From Isochrysis galbana (Eukaryota > Haptophyta > Isochrysidales > Isochrysidaceae), in NCBI GenBank assembly GCA_018136815.1, contig CM030935.1, positions 5,261,921 to 5,325,920 of the forward strand: 64,000 nucleotides of DNA, read 5' to 3'. The position numbers and the translations under genes are program-made. Positions 54,150 to 64,000 of the stretch are shown here, in pieces. The notes under the pieces were generated by a model that was not told the origin of the DNA, ran no database searches, and worked only from the letters and a program-made list of their open reading frames with translations. Each line of letters begins with the position of its first letter. Positions within the stretch are counted from its first letter, which is position 1.

Positions 54150-54425
54150 GCTTTGGGGTGGCAATGGGGCAATCGGGTTTAATTTGCGACCTCTTCTTAC
54201 CTCCCCCTAGGCACGTCGCATCTCTCTCGCCTTATATAGTATGTCTCTATGAATCTTGCATCTTGCGTGGCAAGATTGCCCCTCACTTCCGTTATGGTTA
54301 TGGTGCCATTCGCCATTCCGAATTCCGAATTCCGAATTCCGAATGCCAATGCCATTCGCCATTCGTCCCGTTCTAGCAGTCGAGATCGCCATCAGATCGC
54401 CCTTTGACCTTTGATCGTTGTCCAT
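54150..54425 (-). repeat. Dispersed repeat R2, second copy
   Basis: Inverted relative to 1-196. Contains 'ggtttaatttgcgacctctt' (plus strand), 'caagattgcccctca', an ATTCCGA trimer array near 54318-54343 and 'agatcgccctttga'. It lies 90 bp upstream of the LRR kinase start codon. Confidence 0.85.
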
Positions 54426-54539
54426 CGCCGTCTGATGGGAGTGTTCGGGCTTGATTTCAGCCGAGTTACGTGAGAGAAGTCGTGGGGCGAGAGTCGGAGT
54501 ATGCCCTGTTTCCTGTTGGGTGTCTGTGTCCGTCGGCCT

Positions 54540-54910
54540 GTCGTCAGTCGTTCATCCGCTCGCTCTCGCTATCTCGTCTCTCGTCGTCTCGCTCTCGTCT
54601 ACCACTCATACCCTACAAACCCTCCTCGCCTCGCGCAGCCCCTGCCACCACAGCCCTCGCCTCTCCCCTCGCTCGCCCTCGCCTCTCGCCGCTCGCCGCT
54701 CGCTCGATGTCGCTTTCTTTCGCCGCCGTCCTCGCCCTCGCCCAAGCCTGCCTTCCGCCTTCCCGCTCCCCCCTTCCTCTGCTGCCAGGCTTGAGCCCGT
54801 CAACATCTCCGAAGTCCTTCCCTCCACCGCGCCTGCCGCCGGTGTGGCTCCCTCCTCATTGCCCTTAGACCCTATGACCTTATGGATCCTCTCAGTTCAT
54901 CGCCGGAAGG
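54540..54910 (+). repeat. Dispersed repeat R3, copy 1
   Basis: Matches 59990-60370 in inverted orientation: 'cccctgccaccacagccctc', 'tcgatgtcgctttc', 'gccgtcctcgc', 'tctccgaagtc' and 'tcctcattgccc' occur in the same order. It directly follows R2, so R2 and R3 may be parts of one element. ORFs inside are compositional. Confidence 0.75.
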
Positions 54911-55749
54911 CTCTGAGCCACTCCGTCGCGAGAGGCACCGGCGGCTAGCGCGGCTCTTTGGCCCTCCCCCTCACCTCCTGCGTGTTGTGGTATCGAATGA
55001 TTTCAAATCTTTCTGATTTCGAATGCGATGGCATTGCCAGCCGCAATACACTCGCCATGAATAAATAAGCTCTTGCGGTATCTTACGTCTCACGTAGCAT
55101 TAGATTTTAGGCTCGTAATGGCTGCTGCGGTACTGCGCAAGGCCACTGTCCACTCTTCAACCTCTCGACTTCTCGTCGGATGTACACACCGCGCAAAAAC
55201 ACAAACTTTTGAAAACGCAACATAGCAATTAGCACCAACCACAGCTAGACCCTTAGATCAACCGATGTGATGATAGCAACAAAGAACGCCGAACTCGACC
55301 CGAGGATGACGATAATCATTTCACTGGACCGTGACCAAGATCCATCCGAGAATCCAGTCCTATGTCCCATGGAGATATGAGATATCTTTGAAATTCAGAA
55401 GACTGCTGCACGGCGAACATGCAAGCAACAAACAAAATTGACTCATTCTTCTCGGGCACGTTGACGATGGGCCACAAAACTCCCTGTTCGGCCGTATGCG
55501 TTTGGGCCAGGGGGTATGACGGACGAGAGCAGGTGCGCAAGGTCACGAGGTAGAGAAATTCCATCCGATGAGACTGCAGGACATCCTTTGCATCACGACC
55601 ACCACCTTCAAAACCTCAGCACCCCATGGCACAAAGTATATTAATCAAGCTTGGACAAAATTGAGCTTACAGTAGCTACACTTGCTCGCAGTGTATCTGG
55701 GTGCGCGTCTAGCATCTCGAGCAGCGAATTCAGTGAGAACCCGATGGAT
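54911..55749. other. Intergenic, no gene called
   Basis: Mixed composition; the minus-strand frame 55316-55564 has no recognisable domain. 3' flank of the sugar phosphate cyclase gene. Confidence 0.45.
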
Positions 55750-58486
55750 TCATAGGGCGCCGGGTGCATTAAAGGACTTGGACGGGTCCCACAACACCTG
55801 TAAGAGCCCACAGCCGAAAAGCGCATTAAAGCATTGGAAATAAAGAGGCCTGGACGCGCGCCACGAGTGGTTAGGGGGCGGGGCACACTCGACTGTAAGA
55901 GATCCGTTGGGAAACTTTCACCATGAACGCACCTGAGGGTTGGAGCGCATAAATGTCTCGAGTCTTGTGAATGCAGCGTCAATCTCCGCGTCGGTGATCT
56001 CGTCGACGTACTTGCACGCGCCGATACCGGCCGGGAGAGGGGCACGCAACAGGCCGTCGCGGTGCACAGTGATCTCGTCACGAGCACGCTTGTACCTGTG
56101 GCACGACACGGCAAGGGGCGCCAGCAAGCCAGCTTCCGTGGACATTGCAGACCGCCGACGATGAAAGCGAGCGCGCGAGGCAGCCTCCAAAGTGGAACAT
56201 GGCTAGGCACGTTCTGACAGGCAGCTAGCTGTGGCAGCGTACGTCTCGGCGGTGATCCCGGCGATTGAGCACGGGAGGCCCAATGTGGCGTAGAGGGCGA
56301 GGAGCTCTTCAGCCTCGTTGGTGGGAAGGAGCCCCTTTTGCTCGGCAATAAGGGAGGAGAAGACGCAATCGATGGCGACGGCTTCCCCGTGGCGGAGCTG
56401 GAACCGCTCATCGGCTTCGAGGGTGCGAGAAAAGGAGTGGCCGAAGTCCATCGGCCTGAGAAGGGCCTCTTCCCAAAGGTCGGGCCCAATGCATCTGAAG
56501 AGCGCATGCACCGGGTCGAGTCGGGCCTACTATCCAGTCTGCCCGGACGGGGGTTCACGCAGCGAGGAGGTGAAGGGTGCAAACGCACTCCAGCATGGCA
56601 TCGACCGACAGCTTGATGATGGCATCTGCCTCGTCCGAGTCCTGGAAGCGCTCGTCGATCAGCCGGGTGCCGTGGCGCTGCATAAGGCTCCACAGGCGGC
56701 GGTCGTGCACGAGCGCTGCCTTCATGATCTCGCCTACGCCCGAGCGGATGTCGGGCAAAGAGACCGTGCCTAGGAAGCTGCTATCGATGAAGGTATGGAG
56801 GGGTGAGAAAAAGTGCCCCACTCCATTCTTGCGGTGGTAGTTGATGGCCACCTTGATGCCGACGGACGCATCGACCATCCCAAGCAGTGTAGTGGGCAGC
56901 CGGCACCAAGGGATGCCGCGGCGCCAGCACGCGCAGGCAAAACCAGCGGTATCTGTGAGCACGCCGCCGCCGATGGCGAGCACCTGCAGGGCCGATGAGA
57001 GAAGAGCATGCTCAACATGTGCCTAGGCGTGCTTCATGCCGCATAACTCTTCCTTTTTGACATCGCTCCGAGGAGCTACCACTGAAAGGACAACGAATCC
57101 CAGCGAAGCCGTATTCCAGCACCCCAAAGCTCCCGCCGCACTCGCGCAAGGAGCGAGATGTTAGCACTATAGGCGCCGTGTACAGCGACGGCGGCACGGT
57201 CCCAACGGTTGTCTTTCGCGCTCGCAACCAGTATCCGGACCGACGCACCGGCTCTGACCGGCGGAGCGGGTCGACACGCTTCAGCTCGTCTAAGAGGAAG
57301 CAGAAGGTCTCCATGGTCTTCTGATCCTCGTTCCCAGGAGCCACCACAGCATCTAGGCGCAAGTCGACGGATTCGGCCCACCGCTCCATCTTGGTGCCGT
57401 AGAGCTCCCACACCGTCTGATCGACCACCATGATCGCACGGTCAGTAGATAGCTCCATAGTGTCCTTGAGGAAGGTGTTCCCTTCAGCGAACAGATCCGT
57501 CCGCCGCCAAATGCGCTGGCGGACACGCCTGTCAGAACCACGTGAGTGGCATGGACCTGTGAGAATGATTGGAGGGGCCCAACAGCAGCACCCCAGAGCA
57601 ATGGCAGTTGGTAGGCTCGGTGGACGTGGGGTCTACACGCCACCCGTGTCCACAGTCGGTGGGGCAAATGAGCTTATCCCAGCGGTGACTGCACGACTGC
57701 GCACCCGTCAAATGTCTCCCAAGCAGGGCCGTTCTCATCGATATCTGTGGTCTCTGCGCCACTGAAGAGCGGCTGGGCACCAGGCGGTGCCTTTACCTCC
57801 CGCACGTCGAGCGACTGCACAAGGCCGCCACAAAAGGTGGGCCGTAGCATGATCTCCCTAGAACCTGACATATGAGCACATGCAGGCATGAGAAAGTTTG
57901 GCAGACGAATGGTCCGAGTATGCGCGATGGCAGCCGCCGCGCCAGCCCAATTGACTCGTCGTGACGCGTGTGGCATACCTGCATCTGCCGCAAACAGGAG
58001 AGTGAGGTCACCTTTCGCCATGGCGGCCTCGTCACCGCCGAGCAGCGTAACGTCGGTGAAACGGCCGTCGAGCAGGAAAGCTGAGAAGAAGCGCTTCACT
58101 GCGCCTTGCCCAGCATAGTGCTGGCCATTCACATCGATGGTACCAGAGTAGTCGAACAGCGTGACAAGCTCGTCGACGCGCCGGCGATCTTCGACGGCGA
58201 GCTTAATCGCAGAGATCAGATCCAGCGCAGTAGAGCTCGAAGTCTCTCCGCGCTCAGGCACCGATGCCACCGCCTGTATCACGCTCGAGCGGCGTGCTGG
58301 GCCGTCCAACTGCAAGTGGCGCAGGCCCGCGCGGCGCTGCGCATTGGTGAGCAGCGGCACTGCCTGCGAGAGGCCGTGAGAGCAGGAGTGGGTCAAGACG
58401 GGAGGCGCAAGTCGTCTGTCTGGTGCTGACCTTGTCTTCCCTATTCCCGCCCTCCACTCGCATCCCGCCCGCCTGTCGTAGCCCAT
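55750..58486 (-). CDS. NTF2-like + sugar phosphate cyclase fusion (DHQS superfamily, EEVS/DDGS type)
   Basis: Seven exons read by eye: 58486-57979, 57864-57705, 57528-57249, 56983-56589, 56494-56219, 56095-55933, 55797-55750; all junction phases agree and give about 609 residues. Residues 80-215: an NTF2/SnoaL-like domain (AVEDRRRVDELVTLFDYSGT, GAVKRFFSAFLLDG). Then the cyclase: MVVDQTVWELYG, EPVLAIGGGVLTDTAGFA (across an intron), RLPTTLLGMVDASVGIKVAI, and zinc ligands in GVGEIMKAAL (Glu), MDFGHSF (His) and LRHGEAVA (His), ending HRDGLLRAPLPAGIG as in 2-epi-5-epi-valiolone or desmethyl-4-deoxygadusol synthases. Probable role: cyclising sedoheptulose 7-phosphate toward mycosporine-like sunscreens or cyclitols. 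The NTF2-like fusion is unusual. No partner methyltransferase or ATP-grasp gene is in the window. The 5' end could lie further upstream. Confidence 0.88.
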
Positions 58487-59322
58487 CTCCTCTACATCCC
58501 TCTCCTTTCGTCTCTTCTTCCCTAAATCTCTCTCCCGACACCTCCTCGCTCACTCGCTAACGCTACGTTTCTCTCACTCGCCCCTCTCCTACCCCGTCTC
58601 CCACTCTCCCTCGCCTTCCTTCCCTTCGTCCCTCCCTCCATCGCCCGCCCCTCCCTCCCTCTCTACCTCCCTCCCTCCCTTCCCCCCCCCTTCTCTCTCT
58701 GTCTCGGTCTGCGTCACCTCTGTGCTGCCCCTTCCCTCGTTCCCTCGCCACTGCGCGCGCAGTAGCAGCTGTCCTGTGCTCATCCCTCCCGTTCTCCCAC
58801 CTCTCCCGCCAAACCCTCGCTGGCGCAGCGCACGTGCAGTGCGGCAGCAGGCGGCAGCACGGCGAGAGAGAGCAGCAGACGGCAGGACGCCATCCGCCAC
58901 GGCAGCAGGCACAGTCCGAAGGGGGAGGGAGGAGAGAGAATTCTAGCCCCGTGGAGAGAGAAAGAAAGAGAGGGGGGAGGAGGAGGCGGGAGCGAGAGGG
59001 AGGGGAGGAAGATGAGGTTGAGAGAAGTGAGAGAGAAGGAGAGAGGAAGGGGTGGGAGGGGGGGGGGAGCAGAGAGGGAAAAGAAGGGGAGGGAATATAG
59101 AAAAGAGAGGGCGCAGAGAGAGAGGGAAGAGAGAGCTGGGTGAGAGTCGAAAGCAGCCGCCGTGGCGAGTAAAGAATCTCACGGCAAGACACATATAAAA
59201 AACAGGCGAGGGGAAGAGGATCAAGAAGAAAAAGGCCTCTTCCCTAGAGTAAGAGTACTTTAGAGTCGAGCCCGTCTTCTTCACGAGATCGGGGGTTGGG
59301 GGGGGGCGGGGCAGCCCCTCTC

Positions 59323-59367
<45 letters not shown>

Positions 59368-59640
59368 GCGCGCGCCAGCCCAATCCATCGATGAGAACAA
59401 GAGACCCCCTCTCCCTCTCCCTCTACTTTTATTCTCCAAAGTCTCGCTCTTTCTCCACCTCGAGCCCCACTCCTCCTCCCTTCTTCTCGCGTAATGAGAA
59501 GGGAGAGATCTCGAGATCTCATCACAAGGAGAGCGCCGAGGGGCCCCCCGACCTGTATTCGAAGGTGGGGGGTCTGAAGAAATGCCCCCCCCGGTATGAT
59601 GAGGGGGGAAGGAATCGGTATTCCTAACGGGGCCCTAGAT
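58487..59640. repeat. CT- and GA-rich low-complexity region
   Basis: CCCTCC/CTCT-rich at 58560-58720, GA-rich at 58920-59150, (CT)n at 59318-59362. No gene; ORFs here are compositional. Confidence 0.8.
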
Positions 59641-59960
59641 GCTAGATGTAAAGGGGGTTGGCGGAAATATCTGGATATATCTACTGGCTACTGGATATTT
59701 GGGTAGGTTTTGGCCAACTTGGATATTTCTTGGCGATTTGCATATCCACCTGGATATTTGGGTGGGTCACCGGCGAGAATTTTTGTTTGCGATTGCGATT
59801 GGCGCGAAAACTCATTTGTCATTTGGCACGTGCCCGTCATCATCATCATGCCTCGATCCTCGATCCATTGTTGTTGTTGTCGCTGTCGCTCGCCGCTTGT
59901 TTGTCGGTCGCCGTCCACTCTGTCCTCTCCACTCTAATAGGAGATTGGCTTTCGTCTGAG
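59641..59960. repeat. Degenerate 'ctggatatttgg' repeats
   Basis: 'tggatattt' motifs recur at about 59691, 59719 and 59750 with short variants between. Then GTTGTTGTC-type sequence. No gene. Confidence 0.6.
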
Positions 59961-59989
59961 ATCGATTCTCGCCGCCTTTCGCCTTCTTC

Positions 59990-60370
59990 TTTTGCATTCG
60001 TGATCTCGTCGTTGCTTCCTTGATGTCTCAGATAATAATTGGAATTGACGGATTGGAATTGGGATGACCCATTCATTGGGTCTGAGGTCTGAGGGCAATG
60101 AGGAAGGAGCCAAGCCGGCGGCAGGCGGCAGGCGCGACTGAGGGAAAGACTTCGGAGACGCTGACGAGCTGAAGCGCTGAAGCCCGTCAGCAGAGGAAGC
60201 GGCGGGCAGGCGGGCTTGGGCGAGAGCGAGAGCGAGGACGGCGGCGAAAGCGACATCGAACGAGCGAGCGGCGAGAGGCGAGGGCAAGCGAGGGCGAGGG
60301 CTGTGATGGCAGGGGCTGGCGAGGAGAGGAGGGTTCGTAGGGTATGAGTGGTGTGAGTGTGAGTGGATGA
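59990..60370 (-). repeat. Dispersed repeat R3, copy 2
   Basis: Inverted partner of 54540-54910, with several 5-15 bp indels. See copy 1 for shared blocks. Confidence 0.75.
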
Positions 60371-61005
60371 GTGGGAATGAAGAGGGAGAGCATGTGGAAT
60401 TGTGCTGAGCTTCTGGTGCTTGTGCTTGGGCTTGAGCTGTGTGGCGTGTGGCGAGGGAGAAGGAGGCGGCACGGAACGCGAATCGGAGGGACGGAGGAGC
60501 AGATACCGCTTACTTGGGACTCGTAGGGGGACAATAAAGCCAGACCGCCGTAAGTGATGCCGACGTCACGCTCGGCGAAGGCAGGCGCCTCGGGCGGCGT
60601 CGTAGGCCTCGGGCGGCGGCGAGGACATGATGCAGGAGAGGCGTGGGATGAGGAGAGAGAGATGAGGGTGGAGGAGTTCGATAAATTTGAGCGAGCCGAG
60701 AAGTTGCTGTGTGCGGATTTGGGACCCAGAGGGGGAAGCCAAGAGAGGCTTTCCCTCTTGGGGAAATCCAGGGGCGGTTCTCCCCCGAACCACAAGAGGG
60801 GATCATGGGAATGTGCTTTTCTGGTCAGACTCGGCTGGATTACATCAAAGTTTTGAACCCGTTCACGGGCACCTGCACCTGCACGCGCACTACCGCACAT
60901 GCCCACTCGCCGTCTCGCTCGCGCGCTGCCTCCATCCCGCCCGCTCGACCGCCCGCGTCGCCCGCCCGCTCGCGCGCTGCCTCGTTCCTGCCGTTCGGCG
61001 CCCGC
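60371..61005. other. Intergenic, no gene called
   Basis: 3' flank of the F-box/LRR gene. Frames on both strands are Ser/Pro/Arg-rich without domains. Confidence 0.45.
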
Positions 61006-62367
61006 TCACTTCGCGGCCGTGACTTGGGTGCATTCAAGGACGTATATGCTACTCGGGAGTGCCTGCTGCGGAAAGTGCACGCGCTTGATATCGCACTTTT
61101 TGTGGTAATCTTCGATTTTGAGTTCCGTGCAGCGGTTGCCTTTGATGCAGAGGAGGCCGTCCCCCTTGACACGCATAAACCGGAGGCGGATCGACGTGAG
61201 TCCGGAGACCAAAACTTGCAGCGATTCCACATTAATATCGACCGTATCGAGATCGATCTTCTCGAGGTGCGGAAAGTGCATTTGCAACGGCACGTCCGTC
61301 AGATCGCAATGGCCCAAAGTTAGCCATTTGAGGTTGGGAAAAGCACCTCGCGTCAGGAATGTGCGGAAAACAGCGGTACTCGGCCATTCGTCGAAGCAGA
61401 GCAAAAGATCCACGACCGGGAGCGGCTTGATGTAAGGGCCCGAAAATGCGACCGACAAGTCGCAGTCTTCCTTGATGTAGAGCGCAAAGGTGCGGAGGAT
61501 CGGCAACGCGTGCAGCAGCTGTAAGCACTGGTGCAGCAGCAGCGGGTTGTCACTGTCGGAAATGAGGGTCAGGTCCAGGAGGTTGGGGAACCTCAGCAGC
61601 TCGCTCACATTATTAGCGAGCACATCGAGTTGCAGGCGGAGTGCGCTGAGAGCGTGGGGGAGCGGGCACTCGTCGCCGAAAGCGCGTAGATCCCTCCATC
61701 TTGGCTCATTGTCAACGAGGCTGAGGCACGTGAGTTGATCGACGGAGGGGATGGCCGACCAGATCAGTCTCTGGTGCTGTGCGCTGTTTTTGTTGCAGTG
61801 CACAACAAGCTTGCGGAGCGTGCGCGGAAGGCCATCCTGTAGAGCCGCGGCGAGCGCGTCCAGTGGCAGCACACGTGCGCTGTGATCCAGAACGAGCTCC
61901 ACCAGGCTGGGCAGCCGGTACGCGCACAGCACCTCCAGCACCCCCGGGGCGCAAATAGACAGGTCGACCCGTTGCAAGCGCTCCGCCATTGCACGGAGCA
62001 CGCAGTAGACGAGGGCGGCCGAGGCCTCTTGCAACCGCAGCCGCGTGAGCGACGGGCACTTTCGCACAAAGTCTGCGGCTCTTGATGGCGCATGTGTTTT
62101 GCTGAACTTGGCCGAGGTGACGACGCCTAGCCACGCCGAGTGGACCGCACGGCAAGTCCTCCGAAGCGCTCGCTGGCCGTGCCAAGGCCACTTCAGCTTG
62201 AGCAGGATGAGAAGGCAGTTGTCTGGGTCACTGAAGAACACCGCCGCGGACGATGAGGCCGGTGAGTGGTGCGGTGGTGTGGGGCTCGTCGGGATGGGGC
62301 CGGCGAGGGACGCGGCAGGGCCCGGAGGACCGGGGATGAGGGCGGGGGCGGAGACCGGTGCCATCAT
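61006..62367 (-). CDS. F-box/LRR-like protein
   Basis: 453 residues, one exon, from the ATG at 62367 (MMAPVSAPALIPGPPG); the frame upstream lacks an ATG. A Pro/Ser-rich leader is followed by an F-box-like stretch DPDNCLLILLKLKWPWHGQR and ALRRTCRAVHSAW. Leucine-rich units of about 25 residues then run to the C terminus (SLTRLRLQEASAALVYCVLR, LTCLSLVDNEPRWRDL, NLLDLTLISDSDNPLL, NLKWLTLGHCDLTDVPLQMH). Family knowledge: such proteins recruit substrates to SCF ubiquitin ligases. Substrate unknown. No signal peptide or membrane helix. The stop at 61006-61008 ends a clean frame, so the gene looks intact. Confidence 0.8.
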   Translation of the reverse strand: MMAPVSAPALIPGPPGPAASLAGPIPTSPTPPHHSPASSSAAVFFSDPDNCLLILLKLKWPWHGQRALRRTCRAVHSAWLGVVTSAKFSKTHAPSRAADFVRKCPSLTRLRLQEASAALVYCVLRAMAERLQRVDLSICAPGVLEVLCAYRLPSLVELVLDHSARVLPLDALAAALQDGLPRTLRKLVVHCNKNSAQHQRLIWSAIPSVDQLTCLSLVDNEPRWRDLRAFGDECPLPHALSALRLQLDVLANNVSELLRFPNLLDLTLISDSDNPLLLHQCLQLLHALPILRTFALYIKEDCDLSVAFSGPYIKPLPVVDLLLCFDEWPSTAVFRTFLTRGAFPNLKWLTLGHCDLTDVPLQMHFPHLEKIDLDTVDINVESLQVLVSGLTSIRLRFMRVKGDGLLCIKGNRCTELKIEDYHKKCDIKRVHFPQQALPSSIYVLECTQVTAAK

Positions 62368-63500
62368 CAAGGAGCGATGGCGCCGGTCGGGGCGAGCGCG
62401 GGAGAGAGGCCCCGAAAGATGAGGCGAGTTGTTCACTGGACGGAACCTTTATTTTTAAGGTGGTGTCGCCACGGCGAGGAGGGGGGGGCGGCGCGCGAAG
62501 CCGCCCAGCCCCTCCAGCTGCCATGCGGCCTGGCGGCTGTTGTGAGCGCTGTGATGCGCTAAGCGGCTGGTGGAGAGGCCAGTGGATGTGTGGTCCCCGG
62601 CCGCACCCGCGCACAGCGCATCATCGCACCGTCTTGTAGAGATGCGATGAAGTCAGGGAAAGGCGCTCCAGATTGCCTGTGTGAGACGATCAGAAGGGTA
62701 TGTGGCCGAAAGGGGCGCGGCCAGGGAGAGAAGGGTGGTCGGTCCGTTCAAAAAATGTCATAAGGCGACTCTTTCACCGTAAGGGCGCCCGCCTGCAGGG
62801 TCCACAGCTGTCGTTGCTGGCATGTGCGGCTTTGCTTGGCACGTCTCCGCGCGGGGACCTGCACTCAGCTGTGAGGCTCACATGGCAGTCTGCCGCGGCT
62901 ATGCGTGCCGTGTGACTGTCGGGAGGGAGGTCAGACACATTGGCCAGCGGCCTAGGGGGTCTTCCGGCCGTGCCGACGCCCAACTTCCTAGCGTGAACCC
63001 GTAATGGCGTATGGGGTGTCATCGTGCCGATGAACGAGGTGTAGTTGCTCATGTCGACCAGTGTTTGAGATGAGGCGCAGAATTTTCTGCCGTGAGATTT
63101 TCGTCTGCCTGCCTCCCAAACCATGTTCGCAATGCAGTTGCAACAATGTTACTGGACATGTCATGCATTTAGGCATGCATTTGTGCGCGCGTCTTGCAGA
63201 GGTTCTGAGCATAAATGGTTTCTGAGTGGTGTGTTTGTACTACTATAAGTTTTAACTCGGCTCATTCTCATGCAATGTTCCTTGAATCTGCTTTGGATGG
63301 GTCGCAAATTTGGATGATAGGAAGGTGCTCATATTTGAAAACTCGCAATAATTCCCTGTAGCGATCCCCAGCACCTCCAATTCATCTTCTACTCTTCTAC
63401 ACAACTCAACTCCGAGCCTGACGGAGTCTCAGATTCTAGATCAGAGGCCACTATTGGGTCAGCATTAGTAGGCCCTCTCACAACGGTCGGCTGATAGACG
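62368..63500. other. No gene seen
   Basis: 5' flank of the F-box/LRR gene and GC-rich to mixed sequence. ORFs on both strands are short and without domain similarity. Confidence 0.45.
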
Positions 63501-63506
63501 CGGATA

Positions 63507-64000
63507 TCACATGCATGAACCACGGCTTCTTCCGCCTGCACCGTCACGACGGGACTCCGGAATGTATAAACGAAGAGGAGCCTCTTCCGCTTCTGAGGAG
63601 CGGTAGTAGAGTAGGCCATCGCGAAGGAGGAATCGGGAACTTTTCTTCGACGACGAGCTAGAGTCAATCGAAGAGGGAGCTTTCGGAAGGATCGACTCGA
63701 GTTCAGAAAGGATCGAGCTAGCGAACTCGTCGGTAGAGAGCGCTTGACGGAATTCGTCGGCATGAGGCACGCCCACATCGAGATACGAGGAGGTAATCGA
63801 CTCCGAAGATTCCGATGCTTGACGAGCGAGCCTATCGTTTGCTTGTTGGCGGCGAGCGGTGAGGGTGGATGAAGTAACCGCGGCGGCGACTATGTCGTGA
63901 ATTTCAGAAGAATCGAAAGAATGGGCGTCACTCTCCTCGAGGGCTGCAACCGGTGGCCGCGGCGACGTAGGACAAATGGGAGAAGACTCGGATATCGACG
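63507..64000 (-). pseudogene. Ty3/gypsy polyprotein fragment (before integrase)
   Basis: On the minus strand the frame is open from the window edge to 63507. It encodes a Ser/Ala-rich linker, then GVPHADEFRQALSTDEFASS, a serine run, and SRFLLRDGLLYYRSSEAEEA and PLRLYIPES. The F-x-x-R-D-G-L-L-Y-Y-R...R-L-Y-I-P pattern is the lead-in to the integrase zinc finger of Ty3/gypsy pol. The homology stops right after it, before the H-H-C-C residues, so the copy is truncated here; the upstream part (protease, reverse transcriptase) would lie beyond 64000. Confidence 0.7.

Noticed and set aside
55641-56693. 350-codon minus-strand frame over the cyclase gene
   Set aside because: It is off-frame for the DHQS-like domains; the spliced model with matching phases explains the region.
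59934-60906. Ser/Pro/Arg-rich ORFs around R3
   Set aside because: The same frames are not conserved between the two R3 copies (frame changes at indels), so they are not coding.

Overview
The window looks like nuclear DNA of a GC-rich eukaryotic alga with a plastid of the red secondary lineage; a haptophyte is the best guess, a pelagophyte or similar alga an alternative. Reasons: coding genes with GT-AG introns; a DUF4079-type plastid protein whose presequence carries an AFVAP-like cleavage motif; a PEX2 peroxin; a sugar phosphate cyclase of the kind used for mycosporine or cyclitol synthesis; a giant Ser/Pro-rich surface protein; and many eukaryotic transposons (LINE, hAT, Ty3/gypsy, fold-back and SINE-like elements). 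No rRNA, operon, CRISPR array or bacterial gene layout is visible.

Layout. 1-6.5 kb: dispersed and tandem repeats, then a nearly complete LINE (endonuclease + reverse transcriptase) broken by one -1 frameshift. 7-12.3 kb: three probable host genes (DUF4079 plastid membrane protein; small membrane protein; secreted cupredoxin-like/DUF305 protein with introns) around a MITE-like inverted-repeat element. 12.9-15.5 kb: a hAT-like fragment and a fold-back element built from GATAGCTATC palindromes that enclose a long GA tract and an extremely AT-rich core. 16.4-18.4 kb: a hypothetical gene and PEX2. 18.4-21.8 kb: a 103-bp minisatellite, a hAT remnant and two other tandem duplications.

22.0-37.8 kb is dominated by one minus-strand gene predicted to encode more than 5,000 residues: signal peptide, a divergent beta-rich domain, four nearly identical further copies of it, thousands of residues of Ser/Pro-rich stalk, four 8-cysteine modules, one membrane span and a short tail. 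This looks like a giant membrane-anchored adhesin or cell-surface protein and is the most striking object here.

38-46 kb is microsatellite and transposon territory. A chromodomain-hAT transposase gene lies in an element with a perfect 8-bp target duplication, which sits inside a tRNA-like/SINE sequence, inside an older hAT relic with its own perfect 8-bp duplication, inside a dispersed repeat whose empty paralogue is at 50.2 kb. 46.3-62.4 kb holds more host genes: an F-box-like repeat protein, a small ORF of unknown origin, an LRR protein kinase (3 exons), an NTF2-like/sugar phosphate cyclase fusion (7 exons) and an F-box/LRR protein. They are separated by repeat copies, including a LINE/SINE-like chimera. 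The right edge carries a Ty3/gypsy polyprotein fragment.

The host genes do not form an obvious pathway; the common theme is single genes scattered among repeats. Exon borders were read by eye from splice-site consensus, frame and family resemblance, and no database search was possible.
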